A stretch of DNA of 12,521 nucleotides from NCBI GenBank assembly GCA_030836345.1, contig JAURQA010000195.1:1-12521 (forward strand), read 5' to 3'. Under the pieces are notes generated by a model that was not told the origin of the DNA, made no database searches, and saw only the letters and a list, made by a program, of their open reading frames with translations. Below, piece after piece: positions 1 through 7,983 of the stretch; within the stretch, counting starts at the first letter, position 1; every line of letters begins with the position of its first letter. This DNA comes from Bacteroidota bacterium. GTDB lineage: Bacteria > Bacteroidota > Bacteroidia > NS11-12g > UBA955. The position numbers were made by a program, and so were the translations under genes.

Positions 1-1
1 A

Positions 2-478
2 GGAAAACATAAACTATTAATTTACTTAACCTCGCTCTATTGGGGTTGGATGGAGTATCAATTGGCTTTTAGCTTGGCCAATATAGATGATTCACAAGAG
101 CGATTAACTAGGGCTTTAAGAATTCTAACCTGTGATCAGCTGTTTGAAATAGGACCAAGGGGGGTTGATAGTGAAAAACTTTACCAAATTGTCATTTGCG
201 AATCGAGCAAGGCATATTTAACAAAAAACGTGGATCAAGAAAATCAGAAGGGATACTTTGGGAGTTATAAAAATCTGGTTGCTCGTGTTGGTGATTTAAT
301 TTTGGAATGTAATCCAAACTATGCCTGCCCCCATATGTTAGTTTCCACAGTGATAGAGGGATCTCACCATCAGCACTTTTTTGCATCCCACTTACCAATG
401 CTCACGAATACAGGGGATAAAGAAAATCACATATCGGAATTTTATAAGGAGCTTGTTTTTAAAGCATTAGAACTATGA
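2..478 (+). CDS. TetR/AcrR-like transcriptional regulator, C-terminal part (5' truncated by window edge)
   Basis: The reading frame is open to the left edge, and the codons before the ATG at 50 encode helix-forming residues (GKHKLLIYLTSLYWGW) that run smoothly into the rest. The ATG at 50 is therefore probably internal, and an N-terminal part of roughly 45-50 residues is missing. What remains is an all-helical domain of about 158 residues with no catalytic motif. The aromatic YWGWMEY stretch and the late VIEGSHHQHFFASHLP stretch resemble the ligand-binding half of TetR/AcrR regulators in Bacteroidota. That is recognition from memory, without an alignment. The DNA-binding helix-turn-helix would lie off the window. 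The stop overlaps the ATG of the ABC exporter gene (ATGA at 475-478), so the regulator is co-translated with the efflux genes and probably controls this operon in response to a small ligand. Confidence 0.6.
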   Translation, partial: GKHKLLIYLTSLYWGWMEYQLAFSLANIDDSQERLTRALRILTCDQLFEIGPRGVDSEKLYQIVICESSKAYLTKNVDQENQKGYFGSYKNLVARVGDLILECNPNYACPHMLVSTVIEGSHHQHFFASHLPMLTNTGDKENHISEFYKELVFKALEL

Positions 479-2202
479 AATCAAACATATTAACTAAAAA
501 TAGACCCTTACGACGCTTTTGGGGACTTCTTTCCCAAGATAAAAAGGAAATACAAAGTGTCTATTTTTTATCCATTTTTAATGGTCTAGTAAATCTATCA
601 TTACCCTTGGGAATCCAATCTATTGTTAGTTTTATTCAAACTGGACAAATAACCACCAGTTGGATTGTATTGTTGATTCTGGTGGTGTTTGGAATTATTG
701 TTACTGGAATCTTGCAAATCTATCAACTTCGAATTACGGAGAACCTTCAGCAAAGGGTGTTCACTAGAGCCGCATTTGAATTTGCATTCAGGGTTCCAAG
801 AATAAAAATGGAATCCATGTATCAAAAATATGGTCCTGAATTAATGAATCGTTTTTTTGATACTGTCAGTGTCCAAAAAGGTTTACCTAAATTGTTAATT
901 GATTTTAGCACTGCTGCGATGCAGATAACGTTTGGACTTTTGCTTCTTTGCTTTTATCATCCCTTCTTTATCTTCTTCACATTTGCCCTTATTGTAACAA
1001 TTCTAGTAATTATAAGATTCACCGCGAGCAAGGGGCTTGAAACAAGTATTAATGAATCTAGCTTTAAGTACCAAATGGCACATTGGCTCCAAGAGGTTGC
1101 AAGAACAGCCACATCTTTTAAACTTGCAGGAAACACAGATTTACAATTAAAGAAAACAAATGAATTCGTAAAACAATACCTCGGAGCACGTAATTCCCAT
1201 TTTAGAATTCTTGTACAGCAATACTCATTAATGGTTATTTTTAAGGTCATAATTGCTGCAGGGCTTCTTGGGATTGGCGGCTACCTTGTAATAAAACAAC
1301 AAATGAATATCGGACAATTTGTTGCATCTGAGATTCTAATTCTACTTATAATTTCCTCTATCGAAAAATTAATTTTATGCATTGAGACCATTTATGATGT
1401 TCTTACAGGTTTAGAAAAAATAGGGCAAGTTACTGATCTCGAACTCGATAATTTGGGCGGGATTGATATTTCTCATGCGGACTACCCTGAAGGGCTTCCA
1501 GTAGAATTAAACAATGTTAGTTTTAAGTATCCTAAAAAAAATACGATTCTATTTAAACAGCTTGATTTAAAAATTGAGCCCGGAGCCAAAATTTTAATTA
1601 CTGGTGTAGACGGAAGTGGAAAAAGTACACTATTGCATTTATTAGCAGGCCTATATGATATACAATCTGGCTCAATAAACTATGGTGGCATCTCTCGTAC
1701 AAATTATGATACGAGAGCTTTGCACTCGGTCATTGGAGATTGCATAACAACTGAAAAAATATTCCCTGGTACCGTTTTAGAGAACATAACTATGGGAAGA
1801 CCAAATGCTACATTAGATAATGTAAAATGGGCAATTAAAAATCTGGGAATGGTCCAGTATATTAATAAACTTCCAAATGGATTAAACACACTCCTTGACA
1901 ATCATGGAAAAAGCCTACCTCAGAGCATTGCGATAAAATTAATTTTGGCTAGAAGCATTGCAGATCGGCCGAGGTTACTACTCATAGAAGATATGCTAGA
2001 GTTATTGCAAGAAAAAGAAATGATGGATGTCATCAGCTTCTTAACCAATAAAGAAAACAAATGGACATTGGTTTCAATTTCTAGTGATATTATTTGTGCT
2101 AATGCTATGGACTATGTCGTAGAACTAAAAGACGGATTTCTGTATAAACTAAGTCCTAAAGAATTAGAGGAAAGAAAAATAAAGGAGGAAAACCATGCTT
2201 AA
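475..2202 (+). CDS. ABC exporter, fused membrane and ATPase domains, with degenerate ATPase motifs
   Basis: This 575-residue protein has the fold order of a type I exporter half-transporter: a membrane domain (about 25-320, hydrophobic segments near 28-52, 62-84, 150-182 and 252-300) followed by an ATPase domain (about 342-560). There is no N-terminal peptidase domain. In the ATPase domain, Walker A is intact (GVDGSGKST, 377-385) and an A-loop tyrosine is present (FKYP, 350-353). The remaining motifs are eroded. The Q-loop position is threonine (GDCITTE, 421-427) and LSGGQ is replaced by KSLPQS (479-484). The Walker B pair reads E505-D506 instead of D-E, and the H-loop histidine is S537. With the HlyD-like and TolC-like genes downstream it should form an envelope-spanning exporter. 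The substrate is unknown, and whether the protein hydrolyses ATP normally is open. The ATG overlaps the upstream stop by 4 bases. Confidence 0.88.
   Translation: MKSNILTKNRPLRRFWGLLSQDKKEIQSVYFLSIFNGLVNLSLPLGIQSIVSFIQTGQITTSWIVLLILVVFGIIVTGILQIYQLRITENLQQRVFTRAAFEFAFRVPRIKMESMYQKYGPELMNRFFDTVSVQKGLPKLLIDFSTAAMQITFGLLLLCFYHPFFIFFTFALIVTILVIIRFTASKGLETSINESSFKYQMAHWLQEVARTATSFKLAGNTDLQLKKTNEFVKQYLGARNSHFRILVQQYSLMVIFKVIIAAGLLGIGGYLVIKQQMNIGQFVASEILILLIISSIEKLILCIETIYDVLTGLEKIGQVTDLELDNLGGIDISHADYPEGLPVELNNVSFKYPKKNTILFKQLDLKIEPGAKILITGVDGSGKSTLLHLLAGLYDIQSGSINYGGISRTNYDTRALHSVIGDCITTEKIFPGTVLENITMGRPNATLDNVKWAIKNLGMVQYINKLPNGLNTLLDNHGKSLPQSIAIKLILARSIADRPRLLLIEDMLELLQEKEMMDVISFLTNKENKWTLVSISSDIICANAMDYVVELKDGFLYKLSPKELEERKIKEENHA
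2181..2188 (+). promoter_or_regulatory. Strong Shine-Dalgarno sequence of the HlyD-like gene
   Basis: AAAGGAGG lies 6 bases before the ATG at 2195, a near-perfect match to the 16S rRNA 3' end at good spacing. No other start in this window has a comparable site, as expected for Bacteroidota, where most genes do without one. It also encodes Lys-Glu-Glu of the ABC exporter's tail, so it could be partly a coding coincidence. Confidence 0.6.
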
Positions 2203-3553
2203 TATATCTAATAATAGTATTAGACAAGAATTTGACAAATCCCGTTTCGAAATTTTTAAGAATTTAGAAAATCGCAATTACGGAAAAAACGTTTTGCGTT
2301 TTATCCTCGCCTTTTGCATTCTTTTCATCCTTTTTATGTTTATTCCTTGGACTCAAAACATCAGGGCCAATGGCACAATGACTACTTTAGGACCTGCAGA
2401 AAGACCTCAAACAGTTCACTCTATAATAGCCGGAAGAATTGAAAAATGGTTTGTAAGAGAAGGTGATTTTGTAAAAAAAGGGGATACTATTTTATTTATT
2501 TCAGAAATAAAGGATGCTTATTTTGATCCTAATTTATTGCAAAGAACCCAATCACAATTAAAGGCCAAAGAAAATGCTGTTCAATCGTTCATGAACAAAG
2601 TACAGTCTTTAGACAATCAGGTGGATGCTCTAGTACAAACAAGTAAGTTAAAGATCGAACAGGCCTCAAATAAATTAAACCAGGCACGTTTAAAAGTAAC
2701 TACCGACAGCATTTCTTTTCAGGTCGCCAAAACAAACTACCTTATTGCTCAACGACAATATGAACGCCTCGAAAAATTGTATAAAGACGGGCTTAAATCC
2801 TTAACCGACTTAGAAAATCGTAAATTGACGCTGCAAAAAACCAATGCAGAACTCATCAGAGCAGAAAATAAATTACTTACGAGCAAAAACTCTGTTATTA
2901 ATGCCAGTGTAGAGTTAAACTCAATTCGGTATCAATATGCAAATAAAGTAGCCCAAGCTGAATCGGAAAAATCAACAGCCATGAGTGATATGTATAATAC
3001 GGAGACAGAAGTTACTCAGCTCCAAAATCAATACATGAACTTCTCTGTTCGAACTGGACTTTATTACATCACATCTCCCCAAAACGGATACATAACTAAA
3101 ACATTGCAAACTGGATTGGGAGAAACTGTAAAAGAAGGGGATGATATTGTAAGTATCATGCCCGAAAAGTATAAGCTTGCCGTTTCACTTTATGTTAAAC
3201 CTATAGATCTGCCTTTAGTTAGAAAAGGGCAAAAAGTTCGAATTCAATTCGATGGCTGGCCAGCGATAGTCTTTTCAGGTTGGCCCAACACAAGTTACGG
3301 AACATTTGGAGGGAAAATATTTGCTATAGATAATTTCACTTCAAACAATGGAAAATATCGAATTCTTATTGAACCTGACTCTACAGATCACCCCTGGCCA
3401 AAGGCATTGAGGGTTGGCGGTGGAGCTAAAAACATGCTCCTTCTAAAGGATGTACCTATTTGGTATGAGCTTTGGCGTCAGATTAATGGTTTCCCTCCAG
3501 ATTTTTATAAAGATTTAAGCTTGAATACAACAAATAAAAATGAGGCTGAATAA
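2195..3553 (+). CDS. HlyD-family periplasmic adaptor (membrane fusion protein)
   Basis: This 452-residue protein would link the inner-membrane ABC exporter to the outer-membrane channel. A cytoplasmic N-terminus of about 32 residues is followed by one membrane helix (33-50). Next come the first half of a biotinyl-lipoyl-like domain (about 76-104, with GRIEKWFVREGDFVKKGD), a long helical hairpin rich in K, E, Q and N (about 115-285), the second lipoyl half (about 290-322, SPQNGYITK...GETVKEGD) and a beta-rich membrane-proximal part to about residue 400. The layout and length are normal for HlyD/EmrA-type adaptors of ABC exporters. The C-terminal tail (VPIWYELWRQINGFPPDFY) is conserved-looking and aromatic. 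The start overlaps the upstream stop by 8 bases and the end overlaps the TolC-like gene by 14 bases, indicating coupled translation of the three components. Confidence 0.92.
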   Translation: MLNISNNSIRQEFDKSRFEIFKNLENRNYGKNVLRFILAFCILFILFMFIPWTQNIRANGTMTTLGPAERPQTVHSIIAGRIEKWFVREGDFVKKGDTILFISEIKDAYFDPNLLQRTQSQLKAKENAVQSFMNKVQSLDNQVDALVQTSKLKIEQASNKLNQARLKVTTDSISFQVAKTNYLIAQRQYERLEKLYKDGLKSLTDLENRKLTLQKTNAELIRAENKLLTSKNSVINASVELNSIRYQYANKVAQAESEKSTAMSDMYNTETEVTQLQNQYMNFSVRTGLYYITSPQNGYITKTLQTGLGETVKEGDDIVSIMPEKYKLAVSLYVKPIDLPLVRKGQKVRIQFDGWPAIVFSGWPNTSYGTFGGKIFAIDNFTSNNGKYRILIEPDSTDHPWPKALRVGGGAKNMLLLKDVPIWYELWRQINGFPPDFYKDLSLNTTNKNEAE

Positions 3554-4973
3554 CTTTATAAATATTAAATTTTTACTCCTAATAATAGGCTTTACAACTC
3601 AAGTAGCAAAAGGGCAAAAAAGTAATTCTAAAATATTAGATTTTGAAACTTTTGCTCTTTGGGTTTTAGAACATCACCCTTTAAGTTTTGGTGCTAACTT
3701 GCAAATGGGACTTGGAGATGCAGAAGTTCAATCTGCTCGAGGAAACTTTGATCCAAATATTTATTCCACCATTTACGATAAGTATTTTGATAACAGAACC
3801 TATTTCCAACAAAGATCATCAGGTTTAAAAATTCCAACCTGGTATGGAATAGAAGCTCAGGTTAATTACCAACAAAATAGTGGTTTAAACCTTAATCCAG
3901 AAGAGATCACACCAAATTCAGGGCTAATAATGGCTGGAATAAGCATACCCTTGGGAAAAAACCTCTTTTTAGATAAAAGAAGGGCTGAACTTCAGAAAGC
4001 CAAATTATTTAAAGAATCTACAATAGCTGAACGTAAAAACATGCTTAATAATTTGCTTCTCAGTGCAGGGCAATCGTACTGGGATTGGTTTAGTAGCTAT
4101 CATGCATTGGCCATTCATTCCGAAGCCTGGGAGGCTGCAAAAATAAGAAAAGCTGCTGTTCTTCAATCTGTGAATTTTGGAGATCGGCCAGCTATAGATA
4201 CCGTCGAAGCAAGCATACAAGTTCAGAACAGAAGCATTAGATATCTAAATGCCCAATTGGAATACAAAAACAATAGTCAATTGCTCTCCATTTATTTGTG
4301 GAAGGATGGTGCTACTCCGATGAAATTAACTGATAGTATCAAGCCAATAGATTTAAATACGATTGATACATTTAATCAAAATTATATCTTTCAAAAAAAT
4401 GTAGACTCCTTATTGAAAAATCACCCCATATTAACACAGTCAAGGTTGAATATAAAACAAAACTTAGTAAATCAAAGACTTGCCGCAGAACAATTAAAAC
4501 CAGATTTACGTTTAAAATATAATGCTCTGATCCAACCACTTGGAGGAAATACACTTAACTCATTTAATAATCAAAACTACATTTGGGGATTGGATTTTGG
4601 ATTACCCATTTTCCTCAGAAAAGAAAGGGGTAAGCTCACTCAGTCTAAAATTGAGGTAAAACAGGCACAATATGACCTTTTAAAGAAAGAAGCCATGATA
4701 AATTATAAAATTAGTGCTTCGCTCAATGAATGGAAAAATAGTCAAGACCTATTGGGTATATACTCTAAAACGGTAAATGATTACTCCACATTATTAAAAG
4801 GTGAAAGGAAACGATTTGACGGAGGAGAGTCCTCTCTTTTCATGGTAAATTCTAGAGAATTAGGCTACATCAATTCGCAAATACAATATACCAAAATGGT
4901 AGCTAAAACGCATCAGTTTAAATTAAGAACAATTCATGCACTTGGCATACTTTACAAAATGAACAACCCTTAA
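3540..4973 (+). CDS. TolC-family outer-membrane efflux protein
   Basis: This 477-residue protein is the outer-membrane channel of the export system. The N-terminus has a basic start and a hydrophobic core (residues 10-20) ending in TTQVAKGQ, a signal peptide probably cleaved near residue 25. The mature part shows the two-fold repeat of outer-membrane efflux proteins: long amphipathic helices at about 140-255 and 360-470, with beta segments at about 75-135 and 320-357 (for example FGLPIFLRKERGKL). The repeat is recognised from its pattern, not computed. Length is normal for the family. The ATG lies inside the end of the HlyD-like gene (14-base overlap) with no Shine-Dalgarno, so it probably depends on translation of the upstream gene. 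It is the last gene of this operon; the next gene is convergent, 67 bases away. Confidence 0.9.
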   Translation: MRLNNFINIKFLLLIIGFTTQVAKGQKSNSKILDFETFALWVLEHHPLSFGANLQMGLGDAEVQSARGNFDPNIYSTIYDKYFDNRTYFQQRSSGLKIPTWYGIEAQVNYQQNSGLNLNPEEITPNSGLIMAGISIPLGKNLFLDKRRAELQKAKLFKESTIAERKNMLNNLLLSAGQSYWDWFSSYHALAIHSEAWEAAKIRKAAVLQSVNFGDRPAIDTVEASIQVQNRSIRYLNAQLEYKNNSQLLSIYLWKDGATPMKLTDSIKPIDLNTIDTFNQNYIFQKNVDSLLKNHPILTQSRLNIKQNLVNQRLAAEQLKPDLRLKYNALIQPLGGNTLNSFNNQNYIWGLDFGLPIFLRKERGKLTQSKIEVKQAQYDLLKKEAMINYKISASLNEWKNSQDLLGIYSKTVNDYSTLLKGERKRFDGGESSLFMVNSRELGYINSQIQYTKMVAKTHQFKLRTIHALGILYKMNNP

Positions 4974-5040
4974 TTAACTATAGGAATATTGTAATACATC
5001 CCCAATCAAAGAAGGTTTCGTAGATAATAAATCTAAAATA

Positions 5041-5937
5041 TTAAAATCCTATTCGTAAAAACACATTAGAAAGGACCATTACCACTAAAATTCCACGGAG
5101 TAATTGATCACTAATTTGATAATAACTAAGTTGAGGGGAGGCATTGCAACCAATACTAATGATAAAAGTTGAAGACAAGCCAAACAAGGAGATAAGACTA
5201 AAATAGCCCGGAGTAATCTCCATGATATACATTCCTAAAAGAGCCAAAACCAGAGCAAGTGCTGAAAATATGAGTAAGCCTCTGAGCGCCATCTTAGGTC
5301 CGGTAGTTTCGACCACTGTTTTGTAACCGAAAATTGCATTTCCTTGCTGACCCTCCAGGTCTTTAATTATTTCGCGGCTGAATAATACCGTTAAAATAGC
5401 TAGTAGATATACGAAAAATGGCCATTGGGAATGTGCCATAGATGCTCCAAAATGCAGCCAAACACTAATGAAACATAAAATTGTCAACAAACTCGCTGAA
5501 AGCTCACGAATGAAAGGAATACCCGACAATTTGTGTGAGTAAAACCAATAAACACCCACCATACAGGAGAAGAAAATAAATATCTTAACCCCTGCAAAAA
5601 GAGCGATAAAAACACTGAGACCGCTTACAAAAGCATAGGTATTCAATAATATATCTGTAGATAAAAGTCGGTTAAATATAACCCCTTGAGGTCTGTTTAC
5701 AGTATCCTTCTCTACATCATAAAACCCATTAATAAGAAAAGCACCTGCTACGGAAAATGCAGTAGCCACGACAATAATATGGAGCTTATAGTCAGACAAA
5801 ACGGCGAATACCGATTGATTCTCATTGAAGATACAAATGGCGGTTAAATATTGGGCGATTGCCAAAAACAAGACATTTAGCCAGCGAATGGCGCGTAATA
5901 AAATAATGGCGTCTTGTAATGTACTTTTATTGCTCAA
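5041..5937 (-). CDS. UbiA-family polytopic prenyltransferase (geranylgeranylglycerol-phosphate geranylgeranyltransferase-like)
   Basis: This 298-residue membrane protein has about eight hydrophobic segments. It contains the UbiA-family first metal motif N-xxx-D-xxx-D at N70, D74 and D78 (NGFYDVEKDTVNRP) and a matching second loop, REIIKDLEGQQGN (188-200). In related enzymes that loop reads KDxEDxxGD. Here both aspartates of the second DxxxD are replaced, by G196 and N200, leaving D193 and E195 nearby. The family attaches a polyprenyl chain to an acceptor in the membrane. Bacteroidota homologues are usually named after the archaeal ether-lipid enzyme, but the acceptor here is unknown. As the last gene of the mevalonate operon it is a likely consumer of the isoprenoids made upstream. 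The start is TTG at 5935-5937 behind a weak AGGA, 29 bases after the kinase stop; no in-frame ATG or GTG lies near. Confidence 0.88.
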   Translation of the reverse strand: MSNKSTLQDAIILLRAIRWLNVLFLAIAQYLTAICIFNENQSVFAVLSDYKLHIIVVATAFSVAGAFLINGFYDVEKDTVNRPQGVIFNRLLSTDILLNTYAFVSGLSVFIALFAGVKIFIFFSCMVGVYWFYSHKLSGIPFIRELSASLLTILCFISVWLHFGASMAHSQWPFFVYLLAILTVLFSREIIKDLEGQQGNAIFGYKTVVETTGPKMALRGLLIFSALALVLALLGMYIMEITPGYFSLISLFGLSSTFIISIGCNASPQLSYYQISDQLLRGILVVMVLSNVFLRIGF

Positions 5938-5966
5938 AGTAGTTCCTATAGCACAAAGATACCAAT

Positions 5967-6914
5967 TTAGAACCTGTGAATGATGTTGAGCTGATGATCT
6001 TTTAAATGTTCTTGAGCCACTTTTATATCTTTGGCAAAACCAAGGATATAGCCTCCACCCCCGCTTCCACAGAGTTTTAAGTAATATTTATTCGTATCTA
6101 TACCCTCTTTCCAAATTTGCTCAAACTTGGATGGTATCATTTGTTTAAAATAATCAAAGAAGAATGAACTCAAACCTTTCAGGTTGTCAAATAGACCCGT
6201 CATATCCCCTTTCAAAAAATCTTGAATACATGCATCGTTCAGGTCTTTGAGTTCTGTTTTAAATAACTTTCTAAAACCTCTATTTTTTAATTTTTGCAAG
6301 AAGATAGCAACCATGCTTTGAGTGTGCCCGGGATTTCCACTATTGATAAGGAATATTGCACCTTCTCCATTATGCTGTTGTTTTGGCATACTTACTGCAC
6401 CCAACTCTTCTTTGTCCTTGATTAGAACTGGCAAATCGAGATAACATATTAATGGATCTAATCCACTGCTTTTGCCATGAAAGAAATTTTCCAACTGACC
6501 CAGCGTTTTTTTCAAAGTAACAAAATTTTCTCCATTCGATGCCTCGGAGGCCAAAATAGGGTCTTTGGCATATTTTGCATAAACGGCAGCAACCAAAGCG
6601 CCACTGCTTCCTACTCCAAAGCCTTGAGGTATCGTACTACAAAAATAAATCTGACCTTCAATATCCTTTTCAAAAGTGGCCAGATCCATAGAACAAGGAA
6701 GTTTTCCTTGTGCCTGCTGAATCATTAAATAATCACAATATTTGTGGAGAGACTCATTGGAACGCATCTGCTCTGGGCTAAGCGGTTCATTTGAAGAAAT
6801 AAATTCAGCTTTGAAATCGTGAAAAGGAATACTTAATCCCATGGAATTTTCAATAATTCCATATTCTCCAAAAAGGAGAATTTTAGCGTAATAAAGAGGA
6901 TTTTTACTTTTCAA
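5967..6914 (-). CDS. mvk: Mevalonate kinase (GHMP kinase family)
   Basis: This 315-residue soluble kinase would phosphorylate mevalonate to 5-phosphomevalonate with ATP. All three GHMP motifs are visible: motif 1 (AKILLFGEYGI, 10-20), the ATP-binding glycine/serine loop motif 2 (IPQGFGVGSSGALVAA, 95-110) and motif 3 (LCGSGGGGYILGF, 281-293). The segment HGKSSGLDP (146-154) supplies the presumed catalytic aspartate (D153) in the context typical of mevalonate kinases (HG-x-x-SG-x-D). Length fits the family. The only workable start is TTG at 6912-6914: the frame is closed by a stop a few codons upstream, and the next methionine lies beyond motif 1. It overlaps the end of the decarboxylase gene by 11 bases. 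Assignment as mevalonate kinase, not phosphomevalonate kinase, rests on the HGxxSGxD motif and operon content. Confidence 0.85.
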   Translation of the reverse strand: MKSKNPLYYAKILLFGEYGIIENSMGLSIPFHDFKAEFISSNEPLSPEQMRSNESLHKYCDYLMIQQAQGKLPCSMDLATFEKDIEGQIYFCSTIPQGFGVGSSGALVAAVYAKYAKDPILASEASNGENFVTLKKTLGQLENFFHGKSSGLDPLICYLDLPVLIKDKEELGAVSMPKQQHNGEGAIFLINSGNPGHTQSMVAIFLQKLKNRGFRKLFKTELKDLNDACIQDFLKGDMTGLFDNLKGLSSFFFDYFKQMIPSKFEQIWKEGIDTNKYYLKLCGSGGGGYILGFAKDIKVAQEHLKDHQLNIIHRF

Positions 6915-7983
6915 TGGTGCTAAGTTTTATAGGCTCTCCACCTAGGTTGCTACAAAAGTACTGCTTTTGACTGCATAAAGGTAATAATTCATTTTCAACA
7001 AAGTTTATTATTTTGTCTTCTTCCCTTCCATCAAAAAGTAAATGAACATTTGCTCCGGCATCAAGAGTAAAGCATAAGGGCAAGTGTGTTTCTTTCCTAA
7101 AAGTCCATATTTTCTGTATGATAGCCAGCGTATTGGGCTCCATGAGAATGTAGTGCATGGGGCTAACCATCATCATGGCATGCAACTGCAATGCTTCACT
7201 TTCAACGGTGTGGATAAAGGTTGGTAGATTATGCTTCCTTAAGGCATCAAGAATCAAATCCATTGATTTTTTTGCGGATAAATACCGAGACTCGGCATAA
7301 ATATTATTATCCAATTGCTGATGGCCTTCGGTACTACTTACTGATTTTTCACTGGCATCTACAATCAAAACGATATCCTTCCAAGACTTAAACGATTCAT
7401 GCATGCCAGCCATTGGCACGGCATATTCATCACAAGCCTCTTCAATATGTTTTGTTTTCCCCCAAACTCCTGGCTCTCCAAACATGCTCCGACAAGCACT
7501 CCCGCTACCCAAACGCGATATTCTACTGGCTTCTCTTTTAGGATCAATTAAAGGAGTTCCAGAAAACTGTCCTTGCAAATCTACCATACAAAGAGCCAAG
7601 GCACTAAACCCTGCTGCACTGCTTGCAATACCTGCGCCATGCGGAAAGTTATTGCTACTTCTAATGAATAAACGATGAGTTTTTAGAAGAGAATAGTTAT
7701 CCCATATTCGTTTTAAAAAAGCTTTGATTTTTGGTTCAAAACTAGCCTTAGGCAAGTCGTTTAATTGAAACATGAAGGAGGGCTCTTTTAATACTTCATC
7801 GCAAGGCATAGCTTCGACTGTAGTAGTGGCACATAAATCGCTTAGGGTAAAACTAATGCTTGCATTTGCAGGCAACTGAGTTCCCGTATTCTTTTTACCC
7901 CAGTATTTAACCAAGGCTATGTTTGATGGACTTTTATATGAACTGATTAATTTTGTCACGAGTTTAATACTATTTCGTTCCAT
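6904..7983 (-). CDS. mvaD: Diphosphomevalonate decarboxylase
   Basis: This protein of up to 359 residues converts 5-diphosphomevalonate to isopentenyl diphosphate with ATP, releasing CO2 and phosphate. Family hallmarks are clear: SPSNIALVKYWGK (18-30), the phosphate loop GAGIASSAAGFSALAL (116-131), SRLGSGSACRSMFG (156-169) and TLDAGANVHLLF (306-317), where D308 matches the catalytic aspartate. The ATG at 7981-7983 gives a 28-base overlap with the upstream kinase. A GTG eight codons later (7957-7959) would give the tighter four-base GTGA overlap and a 351-residue protein; both retain every motif, so the exact start is uncertain. It sits between the two other GHMP-family genes and is the most secure enzyme assignment in the cluster. 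Confidence 0.95.
   Translation of the reverse strand: MERNSIKLVTKLISSYKSPSNIALVKYWGKKNTGTQLPANASISFTLSDLCATTTVEAMPCDEVLKEPSFMFQLNDLPKASFEPKIKAFLKRIWDNYSLLKTHRLFIRSSNNFPHGAGIASSAAGFSALALCMVDLQGQFSGTPLIDPKREASRISRLGSGSACRSMFGEPGVWGKTKHIEEACDEYAVPMAGMHESFKSWKDIVLIVDASEKSVSSTEGHQQLDNNIYAESRYLSAKKSMDLILDALRKHNLPTFIHTVESEALQLHAMMMVSPMHYILMEPNTLAIIQKIWTFRKETHLPLCFTLDAGANVHLLFDGREEDKIINFVENELLPLCSQKQYFCSNLGGEPIKLSTIEK

Noticed and set aside
957..1250. Minus-strand open frame of 97 codons inside the ABC exporter gene
   Set aside because: It is antisense to the membrane domain, and its cysteine- and leucine-rich product is typical of antisense translation; no start context or family match.
5021..5035. 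Hairpin TAGAT-AATAA-ATCTA between the convergent operons as a bidirectional terminator
   Set aside because: The stem is only five mostly A-T pairs and is followed by no run of T on either strand, so it is not a credible intrinsic terminator.
7403..7678. Plus-strand open frame of 91 codons inside the decarboxylase gene
   Set aside because: It lies entirely antisense to the strongly conserved mvaD motifs and its product has no recognisable features; it is a shadow of the real gene.
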